From contig NZ_ANBE01000007.1 in NCBI RefSeq assembly GCF_000341145.1, positions 12,072 through 76,071 of the forward strand: 64,000 bases of DNA, given 5' to 3'. Of this stretch, positions 1 through 9,177 are shown one piece after another. This DNA is from Nocardiopsis xinjiangensis YIM 90004 (GTDB lineage: Bacteria > Actinomycetota > Actinomycetes > Streptosporangiales > Streptosporangiaceae). Each line of letters begins with the position of its first letter. The first letter of the stretch is position 1. A program made the position numbers and the translations under genes. The notes beneath the pieces were generated by a model, which did not search any database, was not told the DNA's origin, and saw only the letters and a program-made list of their open reading frames with translations.

Positions 1-1804
1 GGGCGGTGTCGGCGAAGGTCTGCAGGTTCTCCAGTCCCACCGTTCGGGCGTCGGTACCGACCGTGACACGGACCGGGGCGAACGTCGCCGCCAGGGCGAC
101 CAGCCCGGGGCCGGGGGTGCGGTCGGGGAACAGCAGCCCGTCGGCGACGAAACTGCCGTCGTGCAGCACCTCCCCGAAGTCGCCCCCGTAGGCGAACCAT
201 TCGGTGCCGTCGGCCTCCCGGCGGCGGATGCCGTGGTCGATCCACTCCCAGACGAACCCGCCGGCCAGGCGCGGGTACCGCTCGAAGAGGCGCTGGTACT
301 CCTCGAGCCCGCCGGGACCGGCACCCATGGCGTGGGCGTACTCGCACAGCACGAACGGCAGTGCGCGCCGGTGCGCGTCCGCGGCCGGGTCCCCGGCCTG
401 CGGTTCGGCTTCCCGGCCGATCGCCTCCACCTCGGCGTGCGGCCAGTACATGTGCGAGTACACGTCGACGTAGGAACTGTCGAAGTCGCCCTCGTAGTGC
501 ACCGGCCGGGTGGGGTCGCTCCGGTGGACCCAGTCGGCCATGGCCCGCAGGTTCTGCCCGGTGCCGGCCTCGTTGGCCAACGACCACAGCACGATCGAGG
601 GGTGGTTGCGGTCACGGGCCACGGTGCGCCGGATCCGGTCCAGGTAGGCCTCGCGCCACCGGGGGTCGTCGGAGGGGTTGGCACGCCAGTCCACGGCCTC
701 GAACCCGTGGGTCTCCAGGTCGCACTCGTCCACCACCCACAGGCCCAGTTCGTCGCACAGGTCCAGGAAGTGGGGGTGAGGAGGGTAGTGGCTGGTGCGC
801 ACGGCGTTGACGTTGTGCTGCTTCATGAGCAGCACGTCCTCGCGCATGGTTTCCCGTGGCACCGCGCGGCCGTGGTCGGGGTGCCACTCGTGCCTGTTGA
901 CGCCGCGCAGGAGCAGGGGACGACCGTTGGCCTTGAGCCGGCCGTCCTCGATCGTGACGGTACGGAACCCGACCCGCAGGCGGGCCCGCTCGCCGGGGGT
1001 GCTGACCTCGGCCTCGTACAGGCGGGGTGTCTCGGCGCTCCAGGCCTGGACCGGGCCGACCTCGTGCACGGTGCCGGTGGCGGCGCCGACCAGGCCCAGT
1101 TCGGGCAGGTCGATGCGGGCGGGCGACGTTCCGGCCACGTCCACCCGCAGGCTCCCGGTGCCGGTGGTGTGGTCGTAGCCGGCGACCACCGTGAGGTCCT
1201 CGATGGCCTCGGCGGGGCGATGCTGCAGGGTGAGGCCGCGGAAGATCCCCGACAGCCACCACATGTCCTGGTCCTCCAGGTAACTGGCGGCCGACCACTG
1301 GTGCACCCGCACCGCCAGGACGTTGCGTCCGGGCCGCAGCAGATGACCGGCGTCGAACTCGGCCACCAAGCGGCTGCCGGTCGAAAAGCCCAGTTCGGTG
1401 CCGTTGAGCCAGACCCGGAAGAAGGAGTCCACCCCGTCGAAGCGCAGCACCGTCTCACCCTCGGGCCAGTCGGCGGGCAGGTCGAAGGCGCGCCGGTACT
1501 CGCCGGTGGGGTTCTCCTCAGGCACGAACGGCGGGTCGACCGGGAAAGGGTAGTGGAAGTTGACGTAGGCGGGCCGGCCGTGTCCGTGCAGCTGCCAGTG
1601 GGAGGGCACCGGGAGCCCCTCCCACCCGGAGTCGTCCAGGTCCGGTGCGGCGAAGTCCCCGGTGTGTTCGGGGGCGGTGGGCAGCAGCCGGAACTTCCAC
1701 GTGCCTTCCAGGTCGAGTTCGGGTGCGTCGGAGTCCAGTCGGGCGCGCGGGGCGCGGGCACCCGAGGAGGGGGCGAAACCCTGCAGGTCGGGATCGGGTG
1801 CCAT
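1..1804 (-). CDS. lacZ: GH2 beta-galactosidase, C-terminus outside window
   Basis: This is a LacZ-type glycoside hydrolase family 2 enzyme that hydrolyses terminal beta-galactosides, probably in the cytoplasm because I see no signal peptide. About 601 residues are visible and the C-terminal beta-sandwich part lies beyond base 1. The sequence shows the N-terminal sugar-binding sandwich (about 30-200), the immunoglobulin-like domain, and then the TIM barrel. The barrel carries WSLANEAG with acid/base Glu412 and LCEYAHAMG with nucleophile Glu488. The ATG start (1804-1802) overlaps the stop of the alpha-galactosidase in TGATG, so the two are translationally coupled. It is the last visible gene of a galactoside ABC-transport operon. 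The family assignment is secure; the natural substrate is inferred. Confidence 0.93.
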   Translation of the reverse strand, partial: MAPDPDLQGFAPSSGARAPRARLDSDAPELDLEGTWKFRLLPTAPEHTGDFAAPDLDDSGWEGLPVPSHWQLHGHGRPAYVNFHYPFPVDPPFVPEENPTGEYRRAFDLPADWPEGETVLRFDGVDSFFRVWLNGTELGFSTGSRLVAEFDAGHLLRPGRNVLAVRVHQWSAASYLEDQDMWWLSGIFRGLTLQHRPAEAIEDLTVVAGYDHTTGTGSLRVDVAGTSPARIDLPELGLVGAATGTVHEVGPVQAWSAETPRLYEAEVSTPGERARLRVGFRTVTIEDGRLKANGRPLLLRGVNRHEWHPDHGRAVPRETMREDVLLMKQHNVNAVRTSHYPPHPHFLDLCDELGLWVVDECDLETHGFEAVDWRANPSDDPRWREAYLDRIRRTVARDRNHPSIVLWSLANEAGTGQNLRAMADWVHRSDPTRPVHYEGDFDSSYVDVYSHMYWPHAEVEAIGREAEPQAGDPAADAHRRALPFVLCEYAHAMGAGPGGLEEYQRLFERYPRLAGGFVWEWIDHGIRRREADGTEWFAYGGDFGEVLHDGSFVADGLLFPDRTPGPGLVALAATFAPVRVTVGTDARTVGLENLQTFADTA

Positions 1805-3954
1805 CAGATCTCCTCCAGTTCCAGCAGCATGACCTGGCCGGGGTTCAGGTTCGGCATCTGCAGGCCCGCGCGGGCCAGGACCGCCCCGGACACGACGGCG
1901 GATTCGGCGCCGGTCCAGGCCGGCATGGCCTGCTGCATCGTGGAGGGCCACCCGGTCTCCCGGCGCCAGGCCACCCGGTAGCGGCGTCCCTCGGCCAGGC
2001 CGGGCAGGCGGACCCGTCCGGGCAGGGCGCGGGCCGAGGCCTCCAGGCGTGCGTAGCGGAACAGGGCCCGGCTCCTGTCGGCGGCCACGATCCCGTCGAG
2101 CTGTTCGGCGGGGTCGGGCGCGTCGGCGTGCACCACCTCGCCGGTGTGCAGCAGGGGGCGCAGCTCCTTGTAGAGGCGGATCCAGGAGGCCAGTGCGGCG
2201 AGTTCGCCCTCGTCACAGGTGGTGACGTCCCATTCGATGCCGGCGTGCGCGAACAGGCTGGTGAGCAGACGGGTGGGCAGCGGGGCGACGCGGCCGGTGG
2301 TGTGCGACTGCGGTGGGCCCACGTGGCTGCCGATGAGTTCGGGCGGCAGGAGCAGTTCGGTCCAGCGCTGCAAGGTGAGGCGTTCCAACGGGTCGTTGTT
2401 GTCGGAGGCCCACACCCGGTCGGTGCGCTGGAGGATGCCCAGGTCGACGCGGCCGCCGCCGGAGGAGCACGACTCGATCTCCAGGCCGGGATGGCGGGCG
2501 CGCAAGCGGTCCAGGAGGTCGTAGGCGGCCCGGGTCTGGCGGTGCACGCCGGCCTGGCCGGTGGGGACGTGGACGGCCTCCATGGCGTCGCGGTTCTGGT
2601 CCCACTTGAGGTAGTCGGGCCGGTACTCGGTGACCAGGGCGTCCAGGTGCTCGAGGACGTACTCGAACGCTTCGGGCCGGCCCAGGTCGAGGAACTGTTG
2701 GCTGCGGCTGGGCGGGGCTCGGCGTCCCTCTGGCGCCAGGAACCAGTCGGGGCGGGCGCGGGCGAGGTCGGAGTCGGGGTTGACCATCTCCGGTTCCACC
2801 CACAATCCCACCTGCATGCCCAGGGAACGCACGTGGTCGAAGAGCGGGTGCAGGCCCTCGGGCCAGACCTCCTCGTCGACGGTCCAGTCACCGAGGCCGG
2901 CGGTGTCGTCGCGCCGGCCCCGGAACCATCCGTCGTCCAGGACGAAACGTTCCACGCCGATGCGGGCGGCGGCGTCGGCGAGCTCGGTGAGACGGTCCAG
3001 GTCGTGGTCGAAGTAGACCGCCTCCCAGGTGTTGAGCACGACCGGCCGCGGGGAGGCGGGATGGGCGGGACGGGCGCGCAACCATTGGTGGAACCGCGCC
3101 GACATGCCGTCCAGCCCCTGGCCGGACCAGCTCAGGAAGGTCCACGGGCCGGTGTGTGATTCGCCCCGGGACAGTCGGACCTCCCCCGGGTGGAGGAGTT
3201 CGCCGCCGCTCAGGACGGCGTCGGCCTGCCCGGCGCCCTCGGGCAGGCGTTCGGCCAGGTGCAGGTGGTCCCCGCTCCAGGCGGTGTGCACGCCCCAGAC
3301 CTCACCGTGGCGGAAACCGAACCCGGGGGTGCCGGCGGTGAGGACGAGCGGTGCGTCGTGGCCGGTGCGGCCCCGGCGGGAGGCGCGCATGCGGGTGCCC
3401 ATGGTCAGGGGCGAGCGTTGCGGGGCGCGTTCGCGTACCCAGCGGCCGGTCAGGTCCAGGACCTCTTCTGCCTCCTTGGGCAGGGGCAGGGCCGCGGTGA
3501 GGGTGTCCAGGGTCCAGGGGGCGTCCTGGAGGTTGGTGACGGTGTGGCGGATCCGGACCAGGCCTTGGGGTTCCATGCGCACCTCGGTGCGCAGGCCCAG
3601 TCCGGCGCCCTCGGCGGTGACAGTGATGTGCCCGCCCACGCCCGGGGGCGCGTTCTCCAGGGGATCGATGTCGACGTGGACACCGGACCAGTCAGGGTGG
3701 CTCACGCGGCCCTCGTGGTGGCCGGCCAGGCCGGGGTGCCCGCGCCAGCCCTCCCCCTGGGTGGGGACGAGGGAGAGGTAGGAGGGCACGTCGACACCGT
3801 TGTTGGCTGCGGCGGGTGCGGCGGCCGTGGCCAGCCCCTCGGGGGCCTCCAGGTCGGCGCCCCAGTGCAGGACGTGCGGCAGACCCCGGTCGGGTACGCG
3901 CAGGATCAGGGCGGTTCCGGCGGCCCGCAGGGTGATGGTGCGCTGGTCGGTCAT
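1804..3954 (-). CDS. GH36 alpha-galactosidase
   Basis: A 716-residue cytoplasmic alpha-galactosidase of GH36/clan GH-D, the usual length for bacterial full-length GH36 enzymes. It removes alpha-1,6-galactosyl residues from melibiose, raffinose or galactomannan fragments. After the N-terminal supersandwich, the barrel contains FVLDDGWF, the nucleophile motif KWDQNRD (Asp452), SCSSGGGR, and the acid/base region SDNNDPLER (about 517-525). The start ATG overlaps the preceding permease stop by 4 bp (ATGA) and the stop overlaps the lacZ start, so the gene is embedded in an operon of transporter followed by hydrolases. Binding protein and permeases upstream suggest import of alpha-galactoside oligosaccharides before cleavage. 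Family confident; exact oligosaccharide unknown. Confidence 0.95.
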   Translation of the reverse strand: MTDQRTITLRAAGTALILRVPDRGLPHVLHWGADLEAPEGLATAAAPAAANNGVDVPSYLSLVPTQGEGWRGHPGLAGHHEGRVSHPDWSGVHVDIDPLENAPPGVGGHITVTAEGAGLGLRTEVRMEPQGLVRIRHTVTNLQDAPWTLDTLTAALPLPKEAEEVLDLTGRWVRERAPQRSPLTMGTRMRASRRGRTGHDAPLVLTAGTPGFGFRHGEVWGVHTAWSGDHLHLAERLPEGAGQADAVLSGGELLHPGEVRLSRGESHTGPWTFLSWSGQGLDGMSARFHQWLRARPAHPASPRPVVLNTWEAVYFDHDLDRLTELADAAARIGVERFVLDDGWFRGRRDDTAGLGDWTVDEEVWPEGLHPLFDHVRSLGMQVGLWVEPEMVNPDSDLARARPDWFLAPEGRRAPPSRSQQFLDLGRPEAFEYVLEHLDALVTEYRPDYLKWDQNRDAMEAVHVPTGQAGVHRQTRAAYDLLDRLRARHPGLEIESCSSGGGRVDLGILQRTDRVWASDNNDPLERLTLQRWTELLLPPELIGSHVGPPQSHTTGRVAPLPTRLLTSLFAHAGIEWDVTTCDEGELAALASWIRLYKELRPLLHTGEVVHADAPDPAEQLDGIVAADRSRALFRYARLEASARALPGRVRLPGLAEGRRYRVAWRRETGWPSTMQQAMPAWTGAESAVVSGAVLARAGLQMPNLNPGQVMLLELEEI

Positions 3955-4877
3955 TCCTTGCTCGCTCCCAGGGTCAGTCCGGCCACGAAGTGGCGTTGCA
4001 GCAGGAAGAAGACGACGAGGGTGGGCAGAGCGACCAGGATCGACCCGGCCGACAACAGGTTGTAGTCGAGGAAGAAGGCCCCCTGAAGGTTCTGCAGGGC
4101 GGTGGTGACGGGGAGTTTGTCACCGCTGGAGAGCAGCGCCAACGCCCAGAAGAAATCGTTGTACACCCAGGTCACCAACAGTGTGGCCAGCGCCGCCAGG
4201 CTGGGACGGCACAGCGGCAGCACGACCCGCCGGTACTGCTGGAAGACGGTCGCGCCGTCGATGCGGGCGGCCTCCAGCAGCGACGGCGGCATCGCCTTCA
4301 TGAAGTTGCTCAACACGAAGGTGCAGAAACCGAGCTGGAAGGCGACGTGGATGAGCACGATCCCCAGATGGCTGTCGTAGAGGGAACCGGAGGAGCTGAT
4401 CCAGTACGGCAGCGGGATCGAGGTGTACATCCGAAACAGCGGCACCAGCAGCGCCTGGGGCGGCAGCAGGTTCGCGGCCAGGAAGACCGCGAGCATCACC
4501 AGGTTGAACCGGCGCGAGTGGTGGGAGAGCACGAACGCCGCGCACGAGGCCAGGAACAGGGTGATCAGCACCGCCGGGACGGTGATGATCAGCGAGTTCA
4601 GGAAGTACTGCGGCAGTTCGCCCTGTTCCCAGGCCCGGGTGTAGTTGTCCAGGGTGAACCCGCCCAGGGACAGGTATCCGTGGACGGCGGTGTGGTCGTA
4701 GTCCCGGAAGGAGTTGATCACGGCCCACAGGACCGGAAAGAACCAGGCCAGAGCGGTGCCGATGAGGAAGAGGTGCAGCAGGACCCGGCCCGGGCGCAGA
4801 CGCCGCCGCGGTGTCTCGGCGCGCACGGTCCTTTCCTCGGAGGCCGGACTCTCGGGGGTGGTCGTGGAAGTACTCAC
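3951..4877 (-). CDS. Carbohydrate ABC transporter permease (MalG/CUT1 type)
   Basis: A 308-residue inner-membrane permease of the CUT1 sugar ABC family with about six hydrophobic helices. It has the cytoplasmic EAA loop (LLEAARIDGATVFQQYRRVVLPL) that contacts the ATPase. I chose the GTG at 4877 because it overlaps the stop of the preceding permease as GTGA and opens directly onto a Ser/Thr-rich tail before the first helix at about residue 32. The stop overlaps the GH36 start by 4 bp. No ATPase gene lies nearby, which is common in actinomycetes, where one MsiK-type ATPase serves many CUT1 systems. Role: galactoside oligosaccharide uptake, inferred from the adjacent glycosidases. Confidence 0.93.
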   Translation of the reverse strand: MSTSTTTPESPASEERTVRAETPRRRLRPGRVLLHLFLIGTALAWFFPVLWAVINSFRDYDHTAVHGYLSLGGFTLDNYTRAWEQGELPQYFLNSLIITVPAVLITLFLASCAAFVLSHHSRRFNLVMLAVFLAANLLPPQALLVPLFRMYTSIPLPYWISSSGSLYDSHLGIVLIHVAFQLGFCTFVLSNFMKAMPPSLLEAARIDGATVFQQYRRVVLPLCRPSLAALATLLVTWVYNDFFWALALLSSGDKLPVTTALQNLQGAFFLDYNLLSAGSILVALPTLVVFFLLQRHFVAGLTLGASKE

Positions 4878-5857
4878 CGGCGGGCCCCTCTCAGCATGGT
4901 GGCGACGTAGACGACGATGAAGACCACCGAGATCAGCAGCATGATCACCGCCAGGGCCGAACCGAACCCGACCCGGCTGGCCTCGCCGATGACGTTCGAG
5001 GTGACCAGGGCGGAGATGAGTTCGAGCCCGTTGCGTCCGCGGTTGATGACCCACACGATGTCGAAAGCGCGCAGTGCGTCGATGACGGTGACCACGACGA
5101 CCACCAGGTTGATCGGCAACAGCGCGGGAAACACCACGTGCGTGAATGTGCGGACCGGCCCGGCCCCGTCGATGGCGGCGGCCTCGCGCAGGGAGGGGTC
5201 CACCGCCTTCAACCCGGCCAGGTACAACAGCATGATGTAGCCGGTGTGGCGCCATCCCGCTGCGACCAGGACCGCGTACAGGTTCAGGTCGGGGTCACCG
5301 AACCAGTCCACGGGCGGGGCGTCGGCGGCGAAGGCCAGGAAGGAGTTGAGCAGCCCCTGGTCGCGGGAGTAGATCAGCTGCCAGATGAACCCGATCAGGG
5401 CCAGGGACAGCACGACCGGCATGTAGAAGATGCTCTGGTAGACCGCGCCCCCGCGCATCTCGCGGTCCAGCAGCACGGCCAGGAACATGCCCAGCACGGT
5501 GGGGACGGTGAAGAGCACCACCAACCAGATCAGGTTGTTGCTCAGCGCCGGTTGGAAGGGCGGGTAGATGGTGAAGGCGTCCACGTAGTTCTGGACGCCG
5601 GTCCACTCGATCGTGTCCCAGCCGCCGATTCCGTCCCAGCGGGTGAAGGAGAGCACGACGGTGACCAGGGCGGGCAGCCAGACCAGGCCGAGCACGAGGA
5701 GCGCGGGGACCCCGAGCATGAGGGCGATGGTGATGCGGTCGCCGCGGCCGTTGCGCAGGGTTCCGCCGGCCCCGGACCTCCGGGCTCCTCGCGGGCGCCG
5801 GTCCGGGGACGTTGTGGACGGTGGTGCGGGCGGTGGGGACGTACTGTGCGACGCCAC
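4874..5857 (-). CDS. Carbohydrate ABC transporter permease (MalF/CUT1 type)
   Basis: A 327-residue CUT1 permease, partner of the downstream MalG-like protein. The N-terminus is a proline- and arginine-rich cytoplasmic tail of about 45 residues. Six predicted helices follow, with an EAA loop near LREAAAIDGAGPVRTFTHVVFP. A longer frame opens with TTG at 5872, but that stretch contains a clear Shine-Dalgarno sequence (AAGGAGG, 5869-5863) five bases before GTG 5857, so GTG 5857 is the likely start. The gene follows the binding protein stop by about 11 bases and overlaps the next permease by 4 bp. Together with the lipoprotein it forms the membrane part of the galactoside importer. Confidence 0.92.
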   Translation of the reverse strand: MASHSTSPPPAPPSTTSPDRRPRGARRSGAGGTLRNGRGDRITIALMLGVPALLVLGLVWLPALVTVVLSFTRWDGIGGWDTIEWTGVQNYVDAFTIYPPFQPALSNNLIWLVVLFTVPTVLGMFLAVLLDREMRGGAVYQSIFYMPVVLSLALIGFIWQLIYSRDQGLLNSFLAFAADAPPVDWFGDPDLNLYAVLVAAGWRHTGYIMLLYLAGLKAVDPSLREAAAIDGAGPVRTFTHVVFPALLPINLVVVVVTVIDALRAFDIVWVINRGRNGLELISALVTSNVIGEASRVGFGSALAVIMLLISVVFIVVYVATMLRGARR

Positions 5858-5868
5858 GACGGCCTCCT

Positions 5869-7164
5869 TCAACCGAAGATCGATCGTTTCTGGCGTTCGA
5901 GGTCCGAGGTGAGTTCCCTGATGTCGTCCGGTCGGCGCAGGAAGCGCTGGAAGGCGGGGATGGCCACCACCGCGGCGAAGTCGGGTCGGGTGTCACGGTC
6001 CAGGAACTGGGTGATGGTGTCGGCGCCGTCGATGAGCTCCAGGGCCTTGCGGTCCAGGTCGCTGAATCGGTCGGTGTCGGTGTCGACGTGGGCGGGCAGC
6101 GCTTGGGGGTCTTGGTCGGCGTAGAGCTCCTGCGACTCCAGGCTGCCCAGGTGGGTCAGGAGGTCGTCGGCGCCCTCGGGGTTGCGGGGGTCGGCGCTGA
6201 GCATGAACCCGTCGGTGGGGGCCTCGACGGCGCTGGTACCGACGGCGGGGTCGTACTCGGGGAAGGGGAAGAAGTCGAGGTCCTCGCGTTCCTCGCCCTC
6301 GGGGAAGGACTGGGAGACGAAGAGCCCGGCCAGGAGCATGCCGCACTCCTTCTGGACCAGGGACAGGCGGGCCTCGTCGAAGCTGCGGCCGAGCGGGTCC
6401 GGCTGGTGGAAGGGCAGCAGTTCGGCCCAGGCGGAGAAGACCTCGCGGACCTCGGCGCTCTCCCAGGAGGCCTCGCCGCGCAGCAGCTGGTCGTGGAACT
6501 CGGGCCCGTTGACGCGCAGGTTCAGGTAGTCGAAGGTACCCATGACCGGCCAGCCCTCGCGGTTGCCGTAGCCGATGGGGTCGAGGCCGTCCTCGCGCAT
6601 GCGTTCGCACAGGTCCAGGAGCTCGGCACGGGTATGGGGGACCTCGTAACCGTGCTCCTCGAACACGCTCTTGCGGTAGAAGAACGCCCACGGGTAGGAG
6701 AAGTCCGGCACGAGGTACTGCTTGCCGTCGTCTCCGGTGCACAGTCGCTCGAGGCCGTCACTGAAGGAGCCCTTGAGCGGGCCCTCCCACAGGTGGGAGA
6801 GGTCGCTGATGAGGCCGCGTTCGGCGAAGAACCGCATCCGGTAGCCGCCGAACCAGGCGACGACGTCGTCGGGGGTGCCCTGGAGGTAGTTGTTGATGCT
6901 CTCCTGGAAGGCGTTGCGTTCGACCGTGTTGAGTTCGACGGTGTAGTCGCTGCCGGTGCGGAAGGACTCGAGGACGGCGGCCATGCCCGCCGCCTCGAGC
7001 TCCTGCGCCCGGTTGGAGGCCATGGTGATCCGGAGTGGGTCGTTGCGCGGGTCGGTTCCGCATCCGCCCAGAGCGGGCAGGACGCCGAGGACCCCGGCCC
7101 CGGCGAGCCCCCGTAGGAGGGTCCGCCGCCGCAGGGCGGGCGGGCCCGGGTCGTGGTGGTGCAT
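5869..7164 (-). CDS. ABC transporter sugar-binding lipoprotein (CUT1)
   Basis: A 431-residue extracellular solute-binding protein of family 1. The N-terminus has twin arginines (RRRTLLRG), a hydrophobic stretch and a lipobox ending LPALGGC, so it is probably a Tat- or Sec-exported lipoprotein anchored outside the membrane. The start ATG 7164 follows GGAGG with good spacing; the frame stays open further upstream, but that would put it in the regulatory region. It is the first gene of the operon with two permeases, alpha-galactosidase and beta-galactosidase, so its ligand is probably a galactosyl oligosaccharide. The promoter region is shared with the divergent DeoR gene. Confidence 0.93.
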   Translation of the reverse strand: MHHHDPGPPALRRRTLLRGLAGAGVLGVLPALGGCGTDPRNDPLRITMASNRAQELEAAGMAAVLESFRTGSDYTVELNTVERNAFQESINNYLQGTPDDVVAWFGGYRMRFFAERGLISDLSHLWEGPLKGSFSDGLERLCTGDDGKQYLVPDFSYPWAFFYRKSVFEEHGYEVPHTRAELLDLCERMREDGLDPIGYGNREGWPVMGTFDYLNLRVNGPEFHDQLLRGEASWESAEVREVFSAWAELLPFHQPDPLGRSFDEARLSLVQKECGMLLAGLFVSQSFPEGEEREDLDFFPFPEYDPAVGTSAVEAPTDGFMLSADPRNPEGADDLLTHLGSLESQELYADQDPQALPAHVDTDTDRFSDLDRKALELIDGADTITQFLDRDTRPDFAAVVAIPAFQRFLRRPDDIRELTSDLERQKRSIFG

Positions 7165-7357
7165 GGTGAATCCTCCGGAACAGGCTGTGAACGATGCCAC
7201 AAACACCCACAATGATTCACAGCCCACTGGAGCAGTGTCAACACTTAACAACTAATTTCAACACAACAAATCACGCAAGGGCCCCGTTGACACCTCCGAT
7301 GCCAAGGATCAGACTTGAACCAACAAGAATCAACACACCTGAACGGACGGGGGCCGG
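7165..7357. promoter_or_regulatory. Divergent promoter region with TCAACAC repeats (gal/lac operons)
   Basis: This AT-rich 193-bp gap separates two divergent operons. Three same-strand copies of TCAACAC lie at 7238-7244, 7258-7264 and 7330-7336. The first two are exactly 20 bp apart, about two helical turns. A TTGACA box on the plus strand (7287-7292), with a weak CAGACT 17 bp later, could drive the DeoR-galTEK operon. TTGACA on the minus strand (7241-7236) overlaps the first repeat and could drive the transport operon. Direct repeats at promoters are typical of DeoR-family operators, so the adjacent regulator is the obvious candidate binder. The promoter calls are weak; the repeats are plainly visible. 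Confidence 0.6.
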
Positions 7358-8146
7358 ATGCTGGCCGCGCAACGGCAGGAGCAGATCCTCGAACGGCTCC
7401 GCAGAGAAGGGAGCGTGCGCGTCACCGATCTCGTCGGTGACCTGTCGGTCTCCGACATGACCGTGCGGCGCGACCTCGACGTCCTGGAGGTCCGCGGCGC
7501 CCTGCGCAAGGTGCACGGCGGCGCCGTCGCACCCGAGGGTCCCCGCACCGAGGAGCCCGGGTTCGCCGCCAAGTCCACCCTTCAAGCCGCACAGAAACAC
7601 GCCATCGCCCGCGCCGTGGCCGAGCTCGTCGAGCCCCACAGCGCGGTGGGGTTGTCGGCCGGCACCACGACCGCGCTGGTCGCCGAGTACCTGCGCGAGA
7701 AGCCCGGCCTGACCGTCATCACCAACTCGCTGCACGTGGCCGAGGTCTTCCACCGATCGGAACGATCCGACCAGGCCGTGGCGCTGACCGGCGGGTTCCG
7801 TACCCCCTCCGACGCCCTGGTCGGCCCGCTCGCCCTGGCCTCGGTGCGCGGCATCAACCTCGACACCCTGGTCCTGGGCGTGCACGGCATGGCCGAGCGG
7901 GCCGGGTTCACCACCCCCAACCTCATGGAGTCCGACACCGACCACGCCCTGGTGGAGTCCGCCGAGTCCCTCGTGGTCGCCGCCGACTCCAGCAAGTGGG
8001 GCACGGTCGGGCTGAGCACCATCGCCCCGCTGGAGCGCTGCGACGTGCTCGTCACCGACGGCGGGCTCGCACCGGACGCCCGCCACGCCCTGGAGGACCA
8101 CGTGGGCCGCCTCGTGGTCACCGACGTCCCCCCGGAGACCGGATGA
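7358..8146 (+). CDS. DeoR/GlpR-family transcriptional regulator
   Basis: A 262-residue DeoR-family repressor. The N-terminal winged helix is typical (RQEQILERLRREG, then VSDMTVRRDLDVLE with the TVRRDL recognition helix, and LRKVHGGAV). The C-terminal DeoRC domain binds sugar phosphates, with a GLSAGTTT phosphate-binding-like loop near residue 95. As the first gene of the galT-galE-galK operon, and divergent from the galactoside transport operon, it probably represses both sides and is relieved by a galactose-pathway phosphate. Its stop overlaps the galT start by 4 bp. Effector identity is inference. Confidence 0.93.
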   Translation: MLAAQRQEQILERLRREGSVRVTDLVGDLSVSDMTVRRDLDVLEVRGALRKVHGGAVAPEGPRTEEPGFAAKSTLQAAQKHAIARAVAELVEPHSAVGLSAGTTTALVAEYLREKPGLTVITNSLHVAEVFHRSERSDQAVALTGGFRTPSDALVGPLALASVRGINLDTLVLGVHGMAERAGFTTPNLMESDTDHALVESAESLVVAADSSKWGTVGLSTIAPLERCDVLVTDGGLAPDARHALEDHVGRLVVTDVPPETG

Positions 8147-9177
8147 GGAAGACCACCGCGACGCTGGCCGACGGCCGGCAGATCATCTACTACGACGAAT
8201 CCCGCAACGCCCGCCGCGTCCCGCACGAAGACCCCCGCGAACTGCCCGAACGCGCGCCCGGATCCGAGCTGCGCCGGGACCCGCTCACCCGGGAACAGGT
8301 CGTGGTCGCCGCCCACCGCCAGAGCCGCACCCACCTGCCGCCCAGCGACCAGTGCCCGCTGTGCCCCTCCACGGGCGGCCGGCAGACGGAGGTCCCCTCC
8401 CCCGACTACGACGTGGTCGCGTTCGAGAACCGTTTCCCCTCCCTCAGCGGCGACGAGGGCCGCTGCGAGGTCCTGTGCTTCTCCTCCGACCACGGCACCT
8501 CCCTGGCCCGGCTGGGCACCGAGCGGATGCGCACCATCGTCGACGCCTGGGCCGACCGCAGCGCCGCGCTGGCCGAGCGGCCCGGCACCGAGCAGGTGTA
8601 CTGCTTCGAGAACCGGGGACCGGAGATCGGGGTGACCCTGCACCACCCGCACGGGCAGATCTACGCCCTGCCCTTCGTCACACCCCGCACCGGCACCGTG
8701 CTGGCCTCGGCCCGTGCCCACAGGCAGGAGACCGGCGGCGACCTGTTCGAGGACATCCTGGCCGCCGAACGCGAGGGCCCGCGCGTGGTCGCCCGGAACG
8801 AGCACTGGACCGCGTTCGTGCCCGAGGCCGCACGCTGGCCGGTGGAGGTGCACGTGTACCCGCACCGCCACGTGCCCGACCTGCCCTCCCTCGAGAGCAC
8901 CGAACGCGACGCCTTCGCCGAGCTCTACACCGAACTGCTCGGCCGGCTCGACCGCCTCTTCGACGCCCCGCTGCCCTACGTCTCCGCCTGGCACCAGGCA
9001 CCCGTGCGCCAAGGCCGGGACCGGGACCTGTCCCGGCTGCGCCTGGAGCTCTTCTCCGTGCGCCGCGCCGCCGACAAACTCAAGTACCTGGCCGGGACCG
9101 AGTCCGGCATGGGCGTGTTCATCAACGACGTCGCGCCCGAGGCCACCGCCCGGCGCCTGCGGGAGGCCGCACAATGA
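8143..9177 (+). CDS. galT: Galactose-1-phosphate uridylyltransferase
   Basis: GalT of the Leloir pathway, which exchanges UMP between UDP-glucose and galactose-1-phosphate. It has 344 residues, typical for this family. It contains the zinc-binding CPLCP segment near residue 69, the FENR motif (about 90), and the nucleophilic-histidine region LHHPHGQIYALPF (about 167-179). A second histidine-rich stretch (VEVHVYPHRH) lies further on. I chose ATG 8143 because it overlaps the regulator stop as ATGA; the frame is open upstream only as read-through. The stop overlaps galE by 4 bp. Confident by motif and by galE/galK neighbours. Confidence 0.96.
   Translation: MRKTTATLADGRQIIYYDESRNARRVPHEDPRELPERAPGSELRRDPLTREQVVVAAHRQSRTHLPPSDQCPLCPSTGGRQTEVPSPDYDVVAFENRFPSLSGDEGRCEVLCFSSDHGTSLARLGTERMRTIVDAWADRSAALAERPGTEQVYCFENRGPEIGVTLHHPHGQIYALPFVTPRTGTVLASARAHRQETGGDLFEDILAAEREGPRVVARNEHWTAFVPEAARWPVEVHVYPHRHVPDLPSLESTERDAFAELYTELLGRLDRLFDAPLPYVSAWHQAPVRQGRDRDLSRLRLELFSVRRAADKLKYLAGTESGMGVFINDVAPEATARRLREAAQ

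Noticed and set aside
161-1981. A 606-codon open frame on the plus strand opposite lacZ
   Set aside because: It is antisense to a clear GH2 enzyme; the composition (Val-, Gly-, His- and Pro-rich) is that of a shadow frame in GC-rich DNA and it has no domain.
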